In this document: in pieces, positions 35,288 through 44,008 of the stretch
How positions within the stretch are numbered: position 1 is the stretch's first letter
Layout of the letters: each line of letters begins with the position of its first letter
From: Leptolyngbyaceae cyanobacterium CSU_1_3
GTDB lineage: Bacteria > Cyanobacteriota > Cyanobacteriia > Leptolyngbyales > Leptolyngbyaceae
Assembly: GCA_012034655.1 (NCBI GenBank)
Contig: JAAUOZ010000020.1
Location: 1 to 44,176, forward strand
DNA length: 44,176 bases
Reading direction: 5' to 3'
Position numbers and translations under genes: made by a program
Notes under the pieces: generated by a model
Seen by the model: only the letters and a program-made list of their open reading frames with translations
Database searches by the model: none
Told to the model about the DNA's origin: nothing

Positions 35288-36004
35288 TTAAGTTAAGTCA
35301 AACGAGGTAACAAAGTCGGGATATTCCACGATTGTTGCTTTGAGGCGATCGTAAAAGGTTCCATTAGGCATGATGGTTCCTCGCATTGTTGCGTGTCTCA
35401 AGTCAACATGGTTCAGATTTGCTCTATATAGGCAACTTCCAACCAGATCAGCACTATTGAAGTTGGCTCCGCATAAGTTAGCGCCCGATAGATCTGCCAT
35501 AAACAAAATGGCTTCTTGGAAGTCGGCTTCGGTTAAGTCTGATTCGCTCAAGTTTGCCCAGGGGAGATAGGCCTGCCTCAGGTTAGACATCGACAAGGTA
35601 GATTGCTTTAGGTTTGCCTCTCGCAGGCTAGCTCGACCTAAATCTGCATGTCTCACGATCGCCCATTGCAGATCAACCTCCGTCAAATCGGCTCCATTCA
35701 GGTTTGCACCACTGAGATCTGCCCGACAAAGATCTGCCTGGCGTAGGGTACTCATGCTCAGATCGGCTCGCCTCAAGTCTACGCCCATCAAATTTGCACC
35801 CGTGAGGTTTGCTCTTTGTAGGTTTGCTCGATCTAGTAGTGCTCCGCTCAAATCGATATCTTTGAGGTTTGCACCACTCAGGTTTGCGCCGCTGAGATCG
35901 ATGTAGCTAAAGCTTCTTTGCCCTGAGATATATTGTTTTATAAGCTTGTCAGCGATCGTTGCTTGCCTATCCATTGCCTTTGCGTTCATGGCCTTTGCGT
36001 TCAT
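35288..36004 (-). CDS. Pentapeptide-repeat protein
   Basis: About 238 residues, of which ~35-215 are A(D/N)Lxx pentapeptide repeats (SGANLSGANLKDIDLSGALL and so on), forming a right-handed quadrilateral beta-helix. Members occur widely in cyanobacteria with mostly unknown function; some mimic DNA or act in thylakoid assembly. No other domain or signal peptide is present. The ATG at 36004 is preferred because GGAGG lies eight bases upstream; the in-frame ATG at 36019 has GAGG too close. Its N terminus repeats MNAKAMNAKAMD, from a 15-bp duplication. It lies between ndhF1 and ndhD1 on the same strand. Confidence 0.85.
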   Translation of the reverse strand: MNAKAMNAKAMDRQATIADKLIKQYISGQRSFSYIDLSGANLSGANLKDIDLSGALLDRANLQRANLTGANLMGVDLRRADLSMSTLRQADLCRADLSGANLNGADLTEVDLQWAIVRHADLGRASLREANLKQSTLSMSNLRQAYLPWANLSESDLTEADFQEAILFMADLSGANLCGANFNSADLVGSCLYRANLNHVDLRHATMRGTIMPNGTFYDRLKATIVEYPDFVTSFDLT

Positions 36005-36579
36005 TTCCTTAACCTCCATTTCCTCAATTGATCAAATCTGCTGATCAAATCTGCTTGATTTGTCTGTTTTCTGAAATTGGAAACCTTATAGAAACTCGAC
36101 TCGTTATGCAATAGCCGAAGGCATTGCTTTATAAAAGCTGCTAAAGAATGAGAATTTAATAACTTCGATGTTTTCTGTAGGGTTGCAAGTCATTGGGTTC
36201 CTACCAGGCAATCAATTCTCGACTTTATTGAATCCACATTCCGCAGAGGATTACTAGGGAAGCATTCCAACTGTGCAAAATTTCCGGGCTGCTCTCAACC
36301 CTACTCGCAATTTAGGAGTAGGGGAACCAGATTTCTTGCTCCCTTCTCCCGCTCTGGGGGAGGGGTTGGAGGTGAGAGCGGAGAGACTGTGCTACACATC
36401 TGGGCTGCCCCGATTACTAGTATCTCTAAACTGCGTGAACACAAGCTGATTGAAGTCAAACTATAGCAATCCTAAAGCTGTAGAATTGGGCAACTCAGAA
36501 CTCCGGCCTTTCTTGAAAAGTCGGAGTTCTGGAAATCCCCAATATCCCAAGCTTGCAATGTAACTTGAGGACTGAAAGC
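36005..36579. other. Intergenic region with a family B repeat
   Basis: A 575-base gap upstream of the pentapeptide gene, AT-rich and without a supported gene. A family B repeat is at ~36296-36383 (CCAACTG... CTACTCGCAATTTAGGAGTAG, then CCCGCTCTGGGGGAGG and GGTGAGAGCG). A palindromic AACTCCGGC...GTCGGAGTT lies at ~36500-36531, near the end of the hydrolase gene. Confidence 0.6.
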
Positions 36580-38196
36580 TTAGTTGACGACTACATAAAC
36601 CCGATCGATTTTGATCTTCTTGCCATTTGTTCCAGCATTGCGGATAATAACCTTCAGATCATTCACCTTGGCGGCTGTGTTAATTGCCGTAGTCACATCC
36701 CACTCGACGCGTCCTTCCTTCGATTCGCCTGACAAAACGGGCACTGTTTGGCTCCCCAACGTGGAAGGTTGAGTGAGTGAGCCGCCGCCCACCTGGAAGA
36801 CCACTGAGTTAGGCGAAATTCCTTCCTCTTCGTGATGTTCTATATACACTTTCACTGACCGGATCGGGGTATTGGCGGGAACCGTGTTCTGTAACTTAAA
36901 CGACCAAAAATCGCCCGACTCCAAATCTAAGCGATCGTTGTCGCTCTTCTTGACCACGTAGACCTTACCATCTTGAACTAGAGTCTTCCGATTTTTAGTA
37001 TCCCAGCCGTCTACCACCTGTAGAGTAATCGAATTGCTAATTGGTGTTGGAGTCGGTGTTGGAGTAGGGGTCGGTGTTGGGGTAGGGGTAGGTGTTGGGG
37101 TAGGGGTAGGGGTCGGTGTGGATTGCCCAAATAGAGACTGTACGCCCTGGCTAGAGTTGAACATCGCACGACCATCATGGGCAATATTAGGAACCGTGAC
37201 TTTCGTGTGCTTACTCTGGATGGTGGAACCAAAGAACTGCGTCAAATAGTTGTAATAAACAGTTCCGCGCTCAAGCCGATGTGCCCCTTGCAGCTTGGCA
37301 GGGCAATCATTGTCTAAGGAAGAAGCATTGGGATCGGTATCTTTTTCACCGAGCAAGTAGATAACTTGTCGTTGGGCATATTGCGACCTGATCTTGGTGG
37401 CTCCAAGACTTTGCATATAGCTGTTCAGACCATTCAAGCCATATTTGTAGGTGTCGAAGTCGGGGCAACTAGATTGTGTCTGGGCGCTAGGAACCGCGAA
37501 CTCATTAACTGTCTTAGCAACTCTACGCTTGTTGTCAAAGTAGAGGTAGGAAGAGGGGTTAGCGACGACATAGCGGGTAGACACGCCGGCTGGCTCAACA
37601 CTACCTGCCACAAAGCGATTAGTAAATTGCCCCCCTGCGGAATGCCCAGTAATCGTAATGCTTTGCAGATTTGGGTAGAGGTTGCGGTTTGCCAATTGTT
37701 CCATCATTCCATTCACAGCACTGTATGAACTGATCTGTGCCGATCGGGGATTGCTCGATGTAGATAGGGAGGCATCTCCCTGTTTCCAACCGTCGTTTGT
37801 CCAAAATGGAATTTCCCGTCCAGGATTGCGACTTTTAATGTCTTCTTCTAGCAGAAATTGAGGAGCCAGAATTATCGTGTCGTTTGAGGCTCCAGCCTTT
37901 TTCGCAGCCTCTACGATGTACTGGTAATAGTCGTCTGCGTTTCTGTTTGTGCCATGAATAACAATCACAGCCTGCCGAACGGTGGCATCTTGTTGCCCTA
38001 AAGGTTTATTGCTGCAATAGGGAAGCTTAAGGCTACCTGCCGTATTCAAAGCGATTCGACCAGAGCAAACTACCGATACTGGTTCCTTGGCTACAGCAGG
38101 ATTGATATATAATCCCAGAGTCGTGACTGTTGCCCCAAACACGAGCACTGTTGCAGCAAGCTGTTTCATTGCAGATTCGCCGTTTGATTTAACCAT
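36580..38196 (-). CDS. Secreted alpha/beta hydrolase with Thr-Pro linker and C-terminal beta-sandwich
   Basis: A 538-residue exported protein. A signal peptide is present (hydrophobic LAATVLVFGATVTTLGLYI, probable cut after NPAVA). The catalytic domain (~38-360) is an alpha/beta hydrolase: VIVIHGTNRNADDYY holds the oxyanion HG, TGHSAGG the nucleophile Ser, a conserved Asp sits near GEKDTDPN, and the His is in IAHDGRAMF. A run of about 13 Thr-Pro units (~362-390), coded by a GGTGTT/GGGGTA-type 6-bp repeat, links to a C-terminal ~145-residue domain with alternating strands and ending RVYVVVN, probably a beta-sandwich binding module. The substrate (ester, polyester or feruloyl type) is unknown. 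AGGAGG lies five bases before the ATG. It separates ndhF1 from the ndhD1 side. Confidence 0.8.
   Translation of the reverse strand: MVKSNGESAMKQLAATVLVFGATVTTLGLYINPAVAKEPVSVVCSGRIALNTAGSLKLPYCSNKPLGQQDATVRQAVIVIHGTNRNADDYYQYIVEAAKKAGASNDTIILAPQFLLEEDIKSRNPGREIPFWTNDGWKQGDASLSTSSNPRSAQISSYSAVNGMMEQLANRNLYPNLQSITITGHSAGGQFTNRFVAGSVEPAGVSTRYVVANPSSYLYFDNKRRVAKTVNEFAVPSAQTQSSCPDFDTYKYGLNGLNSYMQSLGATKIRSQYAQRQVIYLLGEKDTDPNASSLDNDCPAKLQGAHRLERGTVYYNYLTQFFGSTIQSKHTKVTVPNIAHDGRAMFNSSQGVQSLFGQSTPTPTPTPTPTPTPTPTPTPTPTPTPISNSITLQVVDGWDTKNRKTLVQDGKVYVVKKSDNDRLDLESGDFWSFKLQNTVPANTPIRSVKVYIEHHEEEGISPNSVVFQVGGGSLTQPSTLGSQTVPVLSGESKEGRVEWDVTTAINTAAKVNDLKVIIRNAGTNGKKIKIDRVYVVVN
37047..37118. repeat. (GGTGTT/GGGGTA)-type 6-bp repeat encoding the Thr-Pro linker
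   Basis: A 6-bp periodic tract within the hydrolase gene that encodes consecutive Thr-Pro units. Its period is a multiple of three, so contraction or expansion keeps frame. The opposite strand is open too. Confidence 0.8.
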
Positions 38197-38338
38197 GATT
38201 CCTCCTGGGACTGAAAATAGGAACTTTGGTAGAGGCGTACCCTGCTTTGGGTAAATGAGATGATCACGATCGTGTAGCGATGCTCAGATACTTCAAGATT
38301 GTGGACTAACTTTGTTTAGTCAATGTTTCTCAAAACTA

Positions 38339-40366
38339 TCAAGTCATACTTGATAGCAAGGCTAAGCCCAAAACTGCGCCAAAGATGAGCAGTGCATATA
38401 ACTGAGCACGACCACTCTCCAAATACTTCAAACCTTCCCCAAAGACCAAAGTAACTAAACCTGTGAGATTAACAAGACCGTCTACTACTGTGTTATCAAC
38501 TGCTTTGACCTGCTCAGCAAGGCGACGGCTGTTCTGAACAAACACCGCATTGTATAGATCGTCGATATACCACTTGTGCAAAGAGAGCAAATAGAGTGGT
38601 CGAATTCGATGTGCGATCGCACTGGGATCAATCTCGTGTTTCAGGTACATGAAAAGGGCAAGAATAATCCCTAGTAAAGCGATCGCGACCGAGGTTCCTG
38701 CCATCAGCAGAAACTCATTCCAATCAGAAGGTTCTAAGTGCTCTAGTAAGTCAGGTATCACTTTCCCGGATGAAGTCATAAAGGCTTCAAAGTAGTTGGC
38801 GTAAGGAGTGCCCACTAGCCCAATTAGTTGCGAGGGAATTGCCAGAATCACCAATGGCAACACCATTGATAGGGGCGATTCATGGGGAAATTTGAGATGG
38901 TTCTTGCGATCGTCGTGGGAATCATCCAAACGTTGATGTTGAGCTTTTTTAGTTTGGAGTTGCTGACGAATTGCATAGTTATGCCCGCGAAATTCTCCTT
39001 CAAACGTTGAAATATACATACGGAACATATAGAAGGCGGTAATCCCTGCTGTGAGCCAGCCGATCGCCCACAGCGCCGGATTAGCCGCAAAGGCAGCCCC
39101 CAGAATCTCATCTTTTGACCAAAAGCCAGCAAATGGTGGAATTCCAGCGATCGCTAGTGTACCAATCAAAAAGGTGATAGCTGTGACGGGCATATATTTC
39201 CTGAGTCCACCCATCAAGCGCATATCCTGGGCTAAAGCCGGATCATGCCCAACAACAGATTCCATTCCATGAATTACAGAACCCGACCCAAGAAACAGCA
39301 TGGCTTTGAAATAAGCATGGGTCATCAGGTGAAATAGACCTGCACTATAAGCACCCACACCCATTGCCATGACCATATAGCCCAACTGCGACATCGTGGA
39401 GTATGCCAGACCTTTTTTGATGTCATTTTGAGTAATGGCGATCGTCGCTCCCAAAAACGCAGTGAATGCCCCTGTCCAGGCAATCACATTCATTACAGCA
39501 GGCAATCCTTCAAAGACGGGGAACATTCGAGCAATCAAGAAAACCCCGGCTGCTACCATTGTTGCTGCATGAATCAGCGCAGAAATTGGAGTCGGGCCCT
39601 CCATTGCATCGGGCAACCAAACATGTAATGGAAACTGAGCAGATTTGGCCACAGGGCCGAGAAAAACTAGAATCGCAAATAGAGATGCTAAACCGACGCT
39701 AAGGGAGCCAGACTGAATCAATGCTGGTAAGCGATCGCCAATCACATCAAACTCAAAGCTGCCTGTCGTCCAATACAGTGCTAAGATTCCTAGCAACAAC
39801 CCAAAGTCGCCCACTCGATTGGTGACAAATGCCTTTTGGCAGGCCGCTGCCGCCGCTTTGCGTTCATACCAAAACCCGATCAGCAAGTAGGAGCACATGC
39901 CGACTAGTTCCCAAAAAATGTAAATCTGCACCAGGTTAGGGCTGACCACTAGCCCCAGCATTGAGGAGCTAAATAGACTCAGATAAACATAGAAACGAAC
40001 ATAGCTCGGATCATGCGCCATGTAGCCGTCGGTGTAGATCATCACCAAGAGCGCTACGGTTGTCACGATCGTTAGCATCATTGCTGCTAGGTGGTCGATC
40101 GTGTAGCCTACCCTTAGGTGAAAATTTCCAGCAACGACCCACTCGGTCATTTGTGTGTAAGATGCGTGCCCCTCAATTTGGCTCCACAATATAGCAAACG
40201 ACATCACCATTGCGGCTCCGACAAGAGACACCATGAAAATGGAACTTCCTCGCCGAAGCTGATTTGTCGTCTGGTTGAATGTTACTAAGCCTAAGCCAAC
40301 CAACACCGCTCCTGCTAAGGGCAAAACCGGAATTAGCCAAACATACTGATATAGTAGTTCCATCAT
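38339..40366 (-). CDS. ndhF1: NAD(P)H-quinone oxidoreductase subunit 5 (NDH-1 subunit F1)
   Basis: A 675-residue antiporter-like subunit of NDH-1, the distal proton-pumping module that carries the long lateral helix. It has ~16 helices. Conserved segments are YTDGYMAHDPSYVRFYVYL, FWELVGMCSYLLIGFWYER, SAQFPLHVWLPDAMEGPTP, THAYFKAMLFLGSGSV and GFWSKDEIL. The ~500-540 loop (QTKKAQHQRLDDSHDDRKN) is charged and variable, as is usual. AGGAG precedes the ATG at 40366. In most cyanobacteria ndhD1 follows directly; here a hydrolase and a pentapeptide gene lie between them. F1 is assigned over F3/F4 from overall similarity and the nearby ndhD1. Confidence 0.95.
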   Translation of the reverse strand: MMELLYQYVWLIPVLPLAGAVLVGLGLVTFNQTTNQLRRGSSIFMVSLVGAAMVMSFAILWSQIEGHASYTQMTEWVVAGNFHLRVGYTIDHLAAMMLTIVTTVALLVMIYTDGYMAHDPSYVRFYVYLSLFSSSMLGLVVSPNLVQIYIFWELVGMCSYLLIGFWYERKAAAAACQKAFVTNRVGDFGLLLGILALYWTTGSFEFDVIGDRLPALIQSGSLSVGLASLFAILVFLGPVAKSAQFPLHVWLPDAMEGPTPISALIHAATMVAAGVFLIARMFPVFEGLPAVMNVIAWTGAFTAFLGATIAITQNDIKKGLAYSTMSQLGYMVMAMGVGAYSAGLFHLMTHAYFKAMLFLGSGSVIHGMESVVGHDPALAQDMRLMGGLRKYMPVTAITFLIGTLAIAGIPPFAGFWSKDEILGAAFAANPALWAIGWLTAGITAFYMFRMYISTFEGEFRGHNYAIRQQLQTKKAQHQRLDDSHDDRKNHLKFPHESPLSMVLPLVILAIPSQLIGLVGTPYANYFEAFMTSSGKVIPDLLEHLEPSDWNEFLLMAGTSVAIALLGIILALFMYLKHEIDPSAIAHRIRPLYLLSLHKWYIDDLYNAVFVQNSRRLAEQVKAVDNTVVDGLVNLTGLVTLVFGEGLKYLESGRAQLYALLIFGAVLGLALLSSMT

Positions 40367-40888
40367 TCACGTCTGCTCCTATATTTTCTGCAATCAAGTG
40401 CCACGATCGCTATCAGTTTTCGTCAAAGGTTCAATGGTTTGGTGTCGCTTATAAAAGTGGCTCAAAACCATCACGCCAGAAAACCTAGTGTTTTCATCAA
40501 GCTAACCTCGTGAAGGTAACAAACCTGGGGCGAGGCAGTCTCTAAGGTAGAATTAGTTGAACTGTTCTCTACCTGGGCGTTGCTAAATTGCGGTATGAAA
40601 TACTAAATTCGCACTCACCCTAGCCCTCTCCCCCAGGAGAAGGAATAAGAGAAAACAAGGAATAAGAGAAAACAAGGCTGATAGCTCCCTTCTCTCTGGA
40701 AAGACGGGTTGGCAAAGCTCTTGCTCCACTTCGTGAGGAGGGCCGTCAATATATAAAAACACCCTTCGAGAAACTTCAAAGGGTGTCAAAGTAAGGCTTT
40801 TAGGGCGTAACGATCGTTAGCTTACTGCAATGGATTGCAGGGTGGGTGTTGCAACTGATGCAAGATCTTAGTTAGCCATGAATCTGGG
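40367..40888. other. Intergenic region with repeat and terminator
   Basis: A 522-base gap. It should hold the ndhF1 promoter. A family B repeat lies at ~40607-40705 (CTCACCCTAGCCCTCTCCC and two GGAATAAGAGAAAACAAG copies in tandem), and the terminator of the PxcA/FHA cluster lies at 40756-40786. No gene is supported. Confidence 0.6.
40756..40786 (-). terminator. Intrinsic terminator of the PxcA-like/FHA cluster
   Basis: ACACCCTT (40759-40766) and AAGGGTGT (40779-40786) form a hairpin. On the minus strand it is followed by GTTTTTATAT, a U-tract. It lies ~100 bases beyond the stop at 40889. Confidence 0.72.
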
Positions 40889-41767
40889 CTACTCGTTCAT
40901 TCCTTTATAGGTTGCAACTGTTGAAGGCGACATCCGGCTCATATATCGGAAAATCCAATATTTAAACACGGTGTCCATGATCACTGGAACCGTTGCAATA
41001 AACAGAGAAATCATGCTGGCATTGGCGACAACGCCTAAATGACCTGCTATTCCCTCTAGGAGGACTTCCCAGCCGTGGGGCGAGTGGAAGCCAACGAAGA
41101 TATCTGTCATCAGGATGAGGATAAATGCCTTGGCGCTGTCACTCAGACCAAACACCAAATCGTCCATAAACGATTTTAGGACTGCGATTTGGTTGCGATT
41201 TGTGAGCAAAATTAGCACAAAGGCTCCCGTGGCGATGATATCTGCAAATACGTTACTAACTGCATCTTTGCCTTTTCCACGAAACTGTTCAGCAATTTCG
41301 ATCGCCTTTTCCTGAACTAGCTTTTCTCGTTCTTCTGCTGCTTGTTCCGGTGTTTTTGTTGGCTCTGCTGCTGGCTTTTCTGATCTAACTTCTGATGGTT
41401 CTGCTGGCTTCTCTGATTTGGTTTCTGATTGTTCAGGTGACTTTTCTGACCTGGCTTCTGATTGTTCAGGCTTTTCTGATTTAGCCTCTCCTAGAAGCGG
41501 ACTGATGCGAATCAGTGCATCAAATTTGAGACTTTCTTCATAGGTTTGAAGCTCTTTGAATGCTTCCTCCTTCATTTCTGAATTGAGAAACACCTGAGCC
41601 GCCTCTTCTCCACCCATGCGATCGAGAATGGGTCGAACAACGAAATGCTTGGATAGCTGCTGAGTCAATAGAGGAACCAATACCAGAGTTAGTAGAAATT
41701 GAACCGCCATTGTTGTTTTCGCTCTGGATGTGCGAAACTTTTTCAGAACTTCTTCTTCTCTTGACAT
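40889..41767 (-). CDS. PxcA/CemA-family membrane protein lacking the N-terminal domain
   Basis: A 292-residue protein equivalent to only the membrane half of PxcA, a CemA-family protein that controls light-induced proton exchange in cyanobacteria. It begins at the conserved FRTSRAKTTMAVQFLLTL (helix 1, ~20-42) and includes LNSEMKEEAFKELQTYEE. An inserted Glu/Lys/Ser/Pro repeat (~94-145, built on SEKPEQSEARSEK) precedes SNVFADIIATGAFVLILL, GLSDSAKAFILILMTDIFVG, FHSPHGWEVLLEGIAGHLG and [20 protein letters not shown], the strongest family marks. The ~170-residue soluble N-domain (TPERAL...LAEFRAS) is absent. The acidic repeat is not typical. It is last in a co-directional set with an FHA protein and a Thr-motif protein, 55 bases after the FHA gene. 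No clear ribosome site was seen. Confidence 0.82.
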   Translation of the reverse strand: MSREEEVLKKFRTSRAKTTMAVQFLLTLVLVPLLTQQLSKHFVVRPILDRMGGEEAAQVFLNSEMKEEAFKELQTYEESLKFDALIRISPLLGEAKSEKPEQSEARSEKSPEQSETKSEKPAEPSEVRSEKPAAEPTKTPEQAAEEREKLVQEKAIEIAEQFRGKGKDAVSNVFADIIATGAFVLILLTNRNQIAVLKSFMDDLVFGLSDSAKAFILILMTDIFVGFHSPHGWEVLLEGIAGHLGVVANASMISLFIATVPVIMDTVFKYWIFRYMSRMSPSTVATYKGMNE

Positions 41768-41822
41768 GAGATTTAACGCTTATGGGGTGTAGAAGTAAAA
41801 ACCTGGAAATGTGCGAACAAAA

Positions 41823-42290
41823 TTAAGGATGGAAGAGTTGGTTAAGAGAAAGATTATCTAGGGGAAGGTAGATATAAGCGATCGCTGCGAGCGAGGTCAG
41901 AACTCCTACCACAGCTAAGAATTGTACAGAAGTACGAATGAAAGCAACGATTGAATTACTAGCGCGATTGCTAGACTTAATGGCTGTCACCGTTAGGACA
42001 AAATCACCGATGCGAATCTTGTCATTAGGTTTTAGAAGAAAATTCTGATTGGTCTGGGCATCTTCGTTGTTGACCATCGAGCCACTGGTGCTGCCGAGGT
42101 CAGAAAAATAATATTGCCCTGCCTGGTGAATGATTCGGGCGTGTACGCGACTCACATCAGAACTATTCAACATCAGGTCGCATTTTGCGTTTCGACCTAG
42201 GAGTCCTCCTCCTTGAGCCAAAATTTCAGGTGTAAAAATCTTTTCCTGAAACTCACTTGTTTGTTGATCGAACACTTTGATTGCAATCAT
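41823..42290 (-). CDS. FHA-domain protein with C-terminal membrane anchor
   Basis: A 155-residue protein with a forkhead-associated (phospho-threonine-binding) domain in residues ~25-100. The phosphate-binding residues are all present: Gly32-Arg33 (LLGRNAKCD), Ser47-Arg48-x-His50 (SRVHARI) and the Ser/Gly turn DLGSTSGSMVNN (Ser in place of Asn after Thr). A single membrane helix lies at ~121-141, leaving a short tail, so the FHA domain should face the cytoplasm. AAGGAG lies ten bases before the ATG. It sits between a membrane-only PxcA protein and a protein with many acidic Thr motifs, which is a likely phospho-ligand. No kinase is in the window. Confidence 0.88.
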   Translation of the reverse strand: MIAIKVFDQQTSEFQEKIFTPEILAQGGGLLGRNAKCDLMLNSSDVSRVHARIIHQAGQYYFSDLGSTSGSMVNNEDAQTNQNFLLKPNDKIRIGDFVLTVTAIKSSNRASNSIVAFIRTSVQFLAVVGVLTSLAAIAYIYLPLDNLSLNQLFHP

Positions 42291-42364
42291 TTTGTGTGAC
42301 TCCTTATGGCGGTTATGTAAGGGTGAAATATTGACAACGCATCGTTTTCTTCTGGCTTAACTTG

Positions 42365-43924
42365 TCAAGCTCGATCGCGATTTGGATTGTTCCTCATCGT
42401 CGTTTGCCCGTCTTTTGCAGGCGTTTTTTTGGGGTAGCTGATCTGTGTTTGATCATCCTTTGGAACACGCTTTGGAATGGTTCTAAATGTTGTTGGCTCG
42501 TCGGGTGGAGGTGTTTTTTGAACCTGCCCAATTTGGGTTTGATCTTCGTCCAAGATAGGCTTCTGCATCGGCTTGATTGTAGTTTGTCCAACCTGGGTTT
42601 GATCTTTGCTTGAGAGAGGCTTCTGCATCGGTTTGAATGCAGTTTGCTCCTCTAGTATCGAAGATCGATCTAAGTGTTGAGTCTGCGATCGCTGCTGATC
42701 TAAAGCCACTTTCTGCACAACTGGCGGTGCTACTTCGGCTGATGAGGGGGCTTTGTGAGTGTGGTTAGCCTGCGATTGCGATTTATCTAGAATATTCTGA
42801 TCTACAGCTATCGAGACAGTTGGTTCACTGGCTGAATGAGCTTCACGAGCTTGTTCGCTGTGAGCTTGTTCACTGTAAGCTTGTTCACTGTAAGCTTGTT
42901 CACTGTGAGCTTGTTCACTGTGAGCTTGTTCACTGTCTAAAAGAACTTCTTGCGTTGCGATCGGGGATATTAGATTGTTGGGTGCAGTTTCATGACGTTG
43001 TTCAACTGGCAATTGCTCCTCATATTGAGCATTTTCTGGTGCTACTATCGACACAGGGAACTGCTCTGACCCAGGAGGACTATAGAAAGGCTGAGCAATC
43101 GGCTGCACGTCGTCTGAAGTAGCTATCAATGGGGCTAATTCCGGTAGAGGAAAAGGTTCGTAAGAAGATTGAACCTGAGGCTGAACCTGGGGCGATCGCG
43201 CTTCGTCTGGAAAAGGCTTATGTATGGGTCTTGATGCAGTTAAATCTTTTGGCGGAGAAGCGTTTTGAGCGTGTCCATTCTGCGATCGAACCGATCTAAA
43301 CTCTGTTAATTCTTCGAGTGGAGGCGTTTGGGGCGTGGGTTTAATTTGAATTGGCTCTTTGGCTGGAAGTTGCTTTTGAGCAGATCTGAACTCTGTTAAC
43401 TCTTCTAGTAGAGGCGCGGCGGGAAGTGCCCTAGGAGTCTGCCCAATCTGGGTTTGCTCCTTGTCAGGAAGACGCTTTCGGATGGGGTTGAATGCTGTCT
43501 CCTCGTCTACTGGGAGCGCTTCATGGGTGGAGCCAATTCGCGGTTGGCTTCGCGATGCTCTCAAAGGTTGCTGCTTAGCTGAATGCGTTCTCGAAAAGCG
43601 TCTCAGCAAAGCTATGGGAGAGAGTTGCCGCAATATTGCGTAACCTAAGTTCAACCCACGGATTAGAGCATTGAGTGGAAGTGGTTCGCTAACAGGCTGA
43701 CTGTTGAGAGCATCTGCAACTTGTTTTTTGGAAGCCTCTTCCGATTCTGTGAACAATCGAAGAATAACAATCACACTGAGCAGGATAAAAACCCAAAATA
43801 GGGTGATTCGCAAAATATGCACTGCGCTGCTGCCCAAAAATAGGGAACCCAGCAAGATCAGCCCACAGCTTGCTAGCGCCCAGAGGATAAACTGCACATG
43901 TTTTTCAGGTACTTTTGAACTCAT
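42365..43924 (-). CDS. Membrane-anchored low-complexity protein with repeated acidic Thr motifs
   Basis: A 519-residue protein with two N-terminal membrane helices (~10-30 and 36-57) and a long disordered cytoplasmic region. It has degenerate repeats of about 30 residues that pair an E-E-x-T-x-F site (Thr143, 177, 207, 428; DEPTTF at 478-479) with a basic/Pro spacer (PMQKPL, PIRKRLP) and a (D/E)-Q-T-Q-(I/V)-(G/S) site (Thr158, 443, 463, 493). These are acidic-flanked threonines, typical of Ser/Thr-kinase sites and FHA ligands. A separate SEQA(H/Y) run (~331-360) comes from a 15-bp DNA repeat. GAGGT precedes the ATG. It lies 74 bases before the FHA gene. I know no named family. Function as a phospho-scaffold is inferred. 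Confidence 0.72.
   Translation of the reverse strand: MSSKVPEKHVQFILWALASCGLILLGSLFLGSSAVHILRITLFWVFILLSVIVILRLFTESEEASKKQVADALNSQPVSEPLPLNALIRGLNLGYAILRQLSPIALLRRFSRTHSAKQQPLRASRSQPRIGSTHEALPVDEETAFNPIRKRLPDKEQTQIGQTPRALPAAPLLEELTEFRSAQKQLPAKEPIQIKPTPQTPPLEELTEFRSVRSQNGHAQNASPPKDLTASRPIHKPFPDEARSPQVQPQVQSSYEPFPLPELAPLIATSDDVQPIAQPFYSPPGSEQFPVSIVAPENAQYEEQLPVEQRHETAPNNLISPIATQEVLLDSEQAHSEQAHSEQAYSEQAYSEQAHSEQAREAHSASEPTVSIAVDQNILDKSQSQANHTHKAPSSAEVAPPVVQKVALDQQRSQTQHLDRSSILEEQTAFKPMQKPLSSKDQTQVGQTTIKPMQKPILDEDQTQIGQVQKTPPPDEPTTFRTIPKRVPKDDQTQISYPKKTPAKDGQTTMRNNPNRDRA
42847..42937. repeat. 15-bp tandem repeat (GAGCTTGTTCACTGT), about six copies
   Basis: Encodes the SEQA(H/Y) repeats of the Thr-motif protein in frame. 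Variants GAGCTTGTTCACTGT and AAGCTTGTTCACTGT alternate, so it is an active or recent expansion. Confidence 0.85.
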
Positions 43925-44008
43925 AGATTAACCTCTCAAACTGCTGATGGCACTAGTTGTCAAACTGAGGTAGAGTTTCTAGCAAAATTACGATCGCGGG
44001 TCAGTGTG

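Noticed and set aside
37034..37249. Open frame rich in Gly-Val on the plus strand
   Set aside because: Antisense of the Thr-Pro repeat in the hydrolase gene.
42820..43122. Plus-strand frame with repeated VHCELVHC
   Set aside because: Antisense of the 15-bp repeat; Cys-His regularity comes from the repeat, not from a metal-binding protein.
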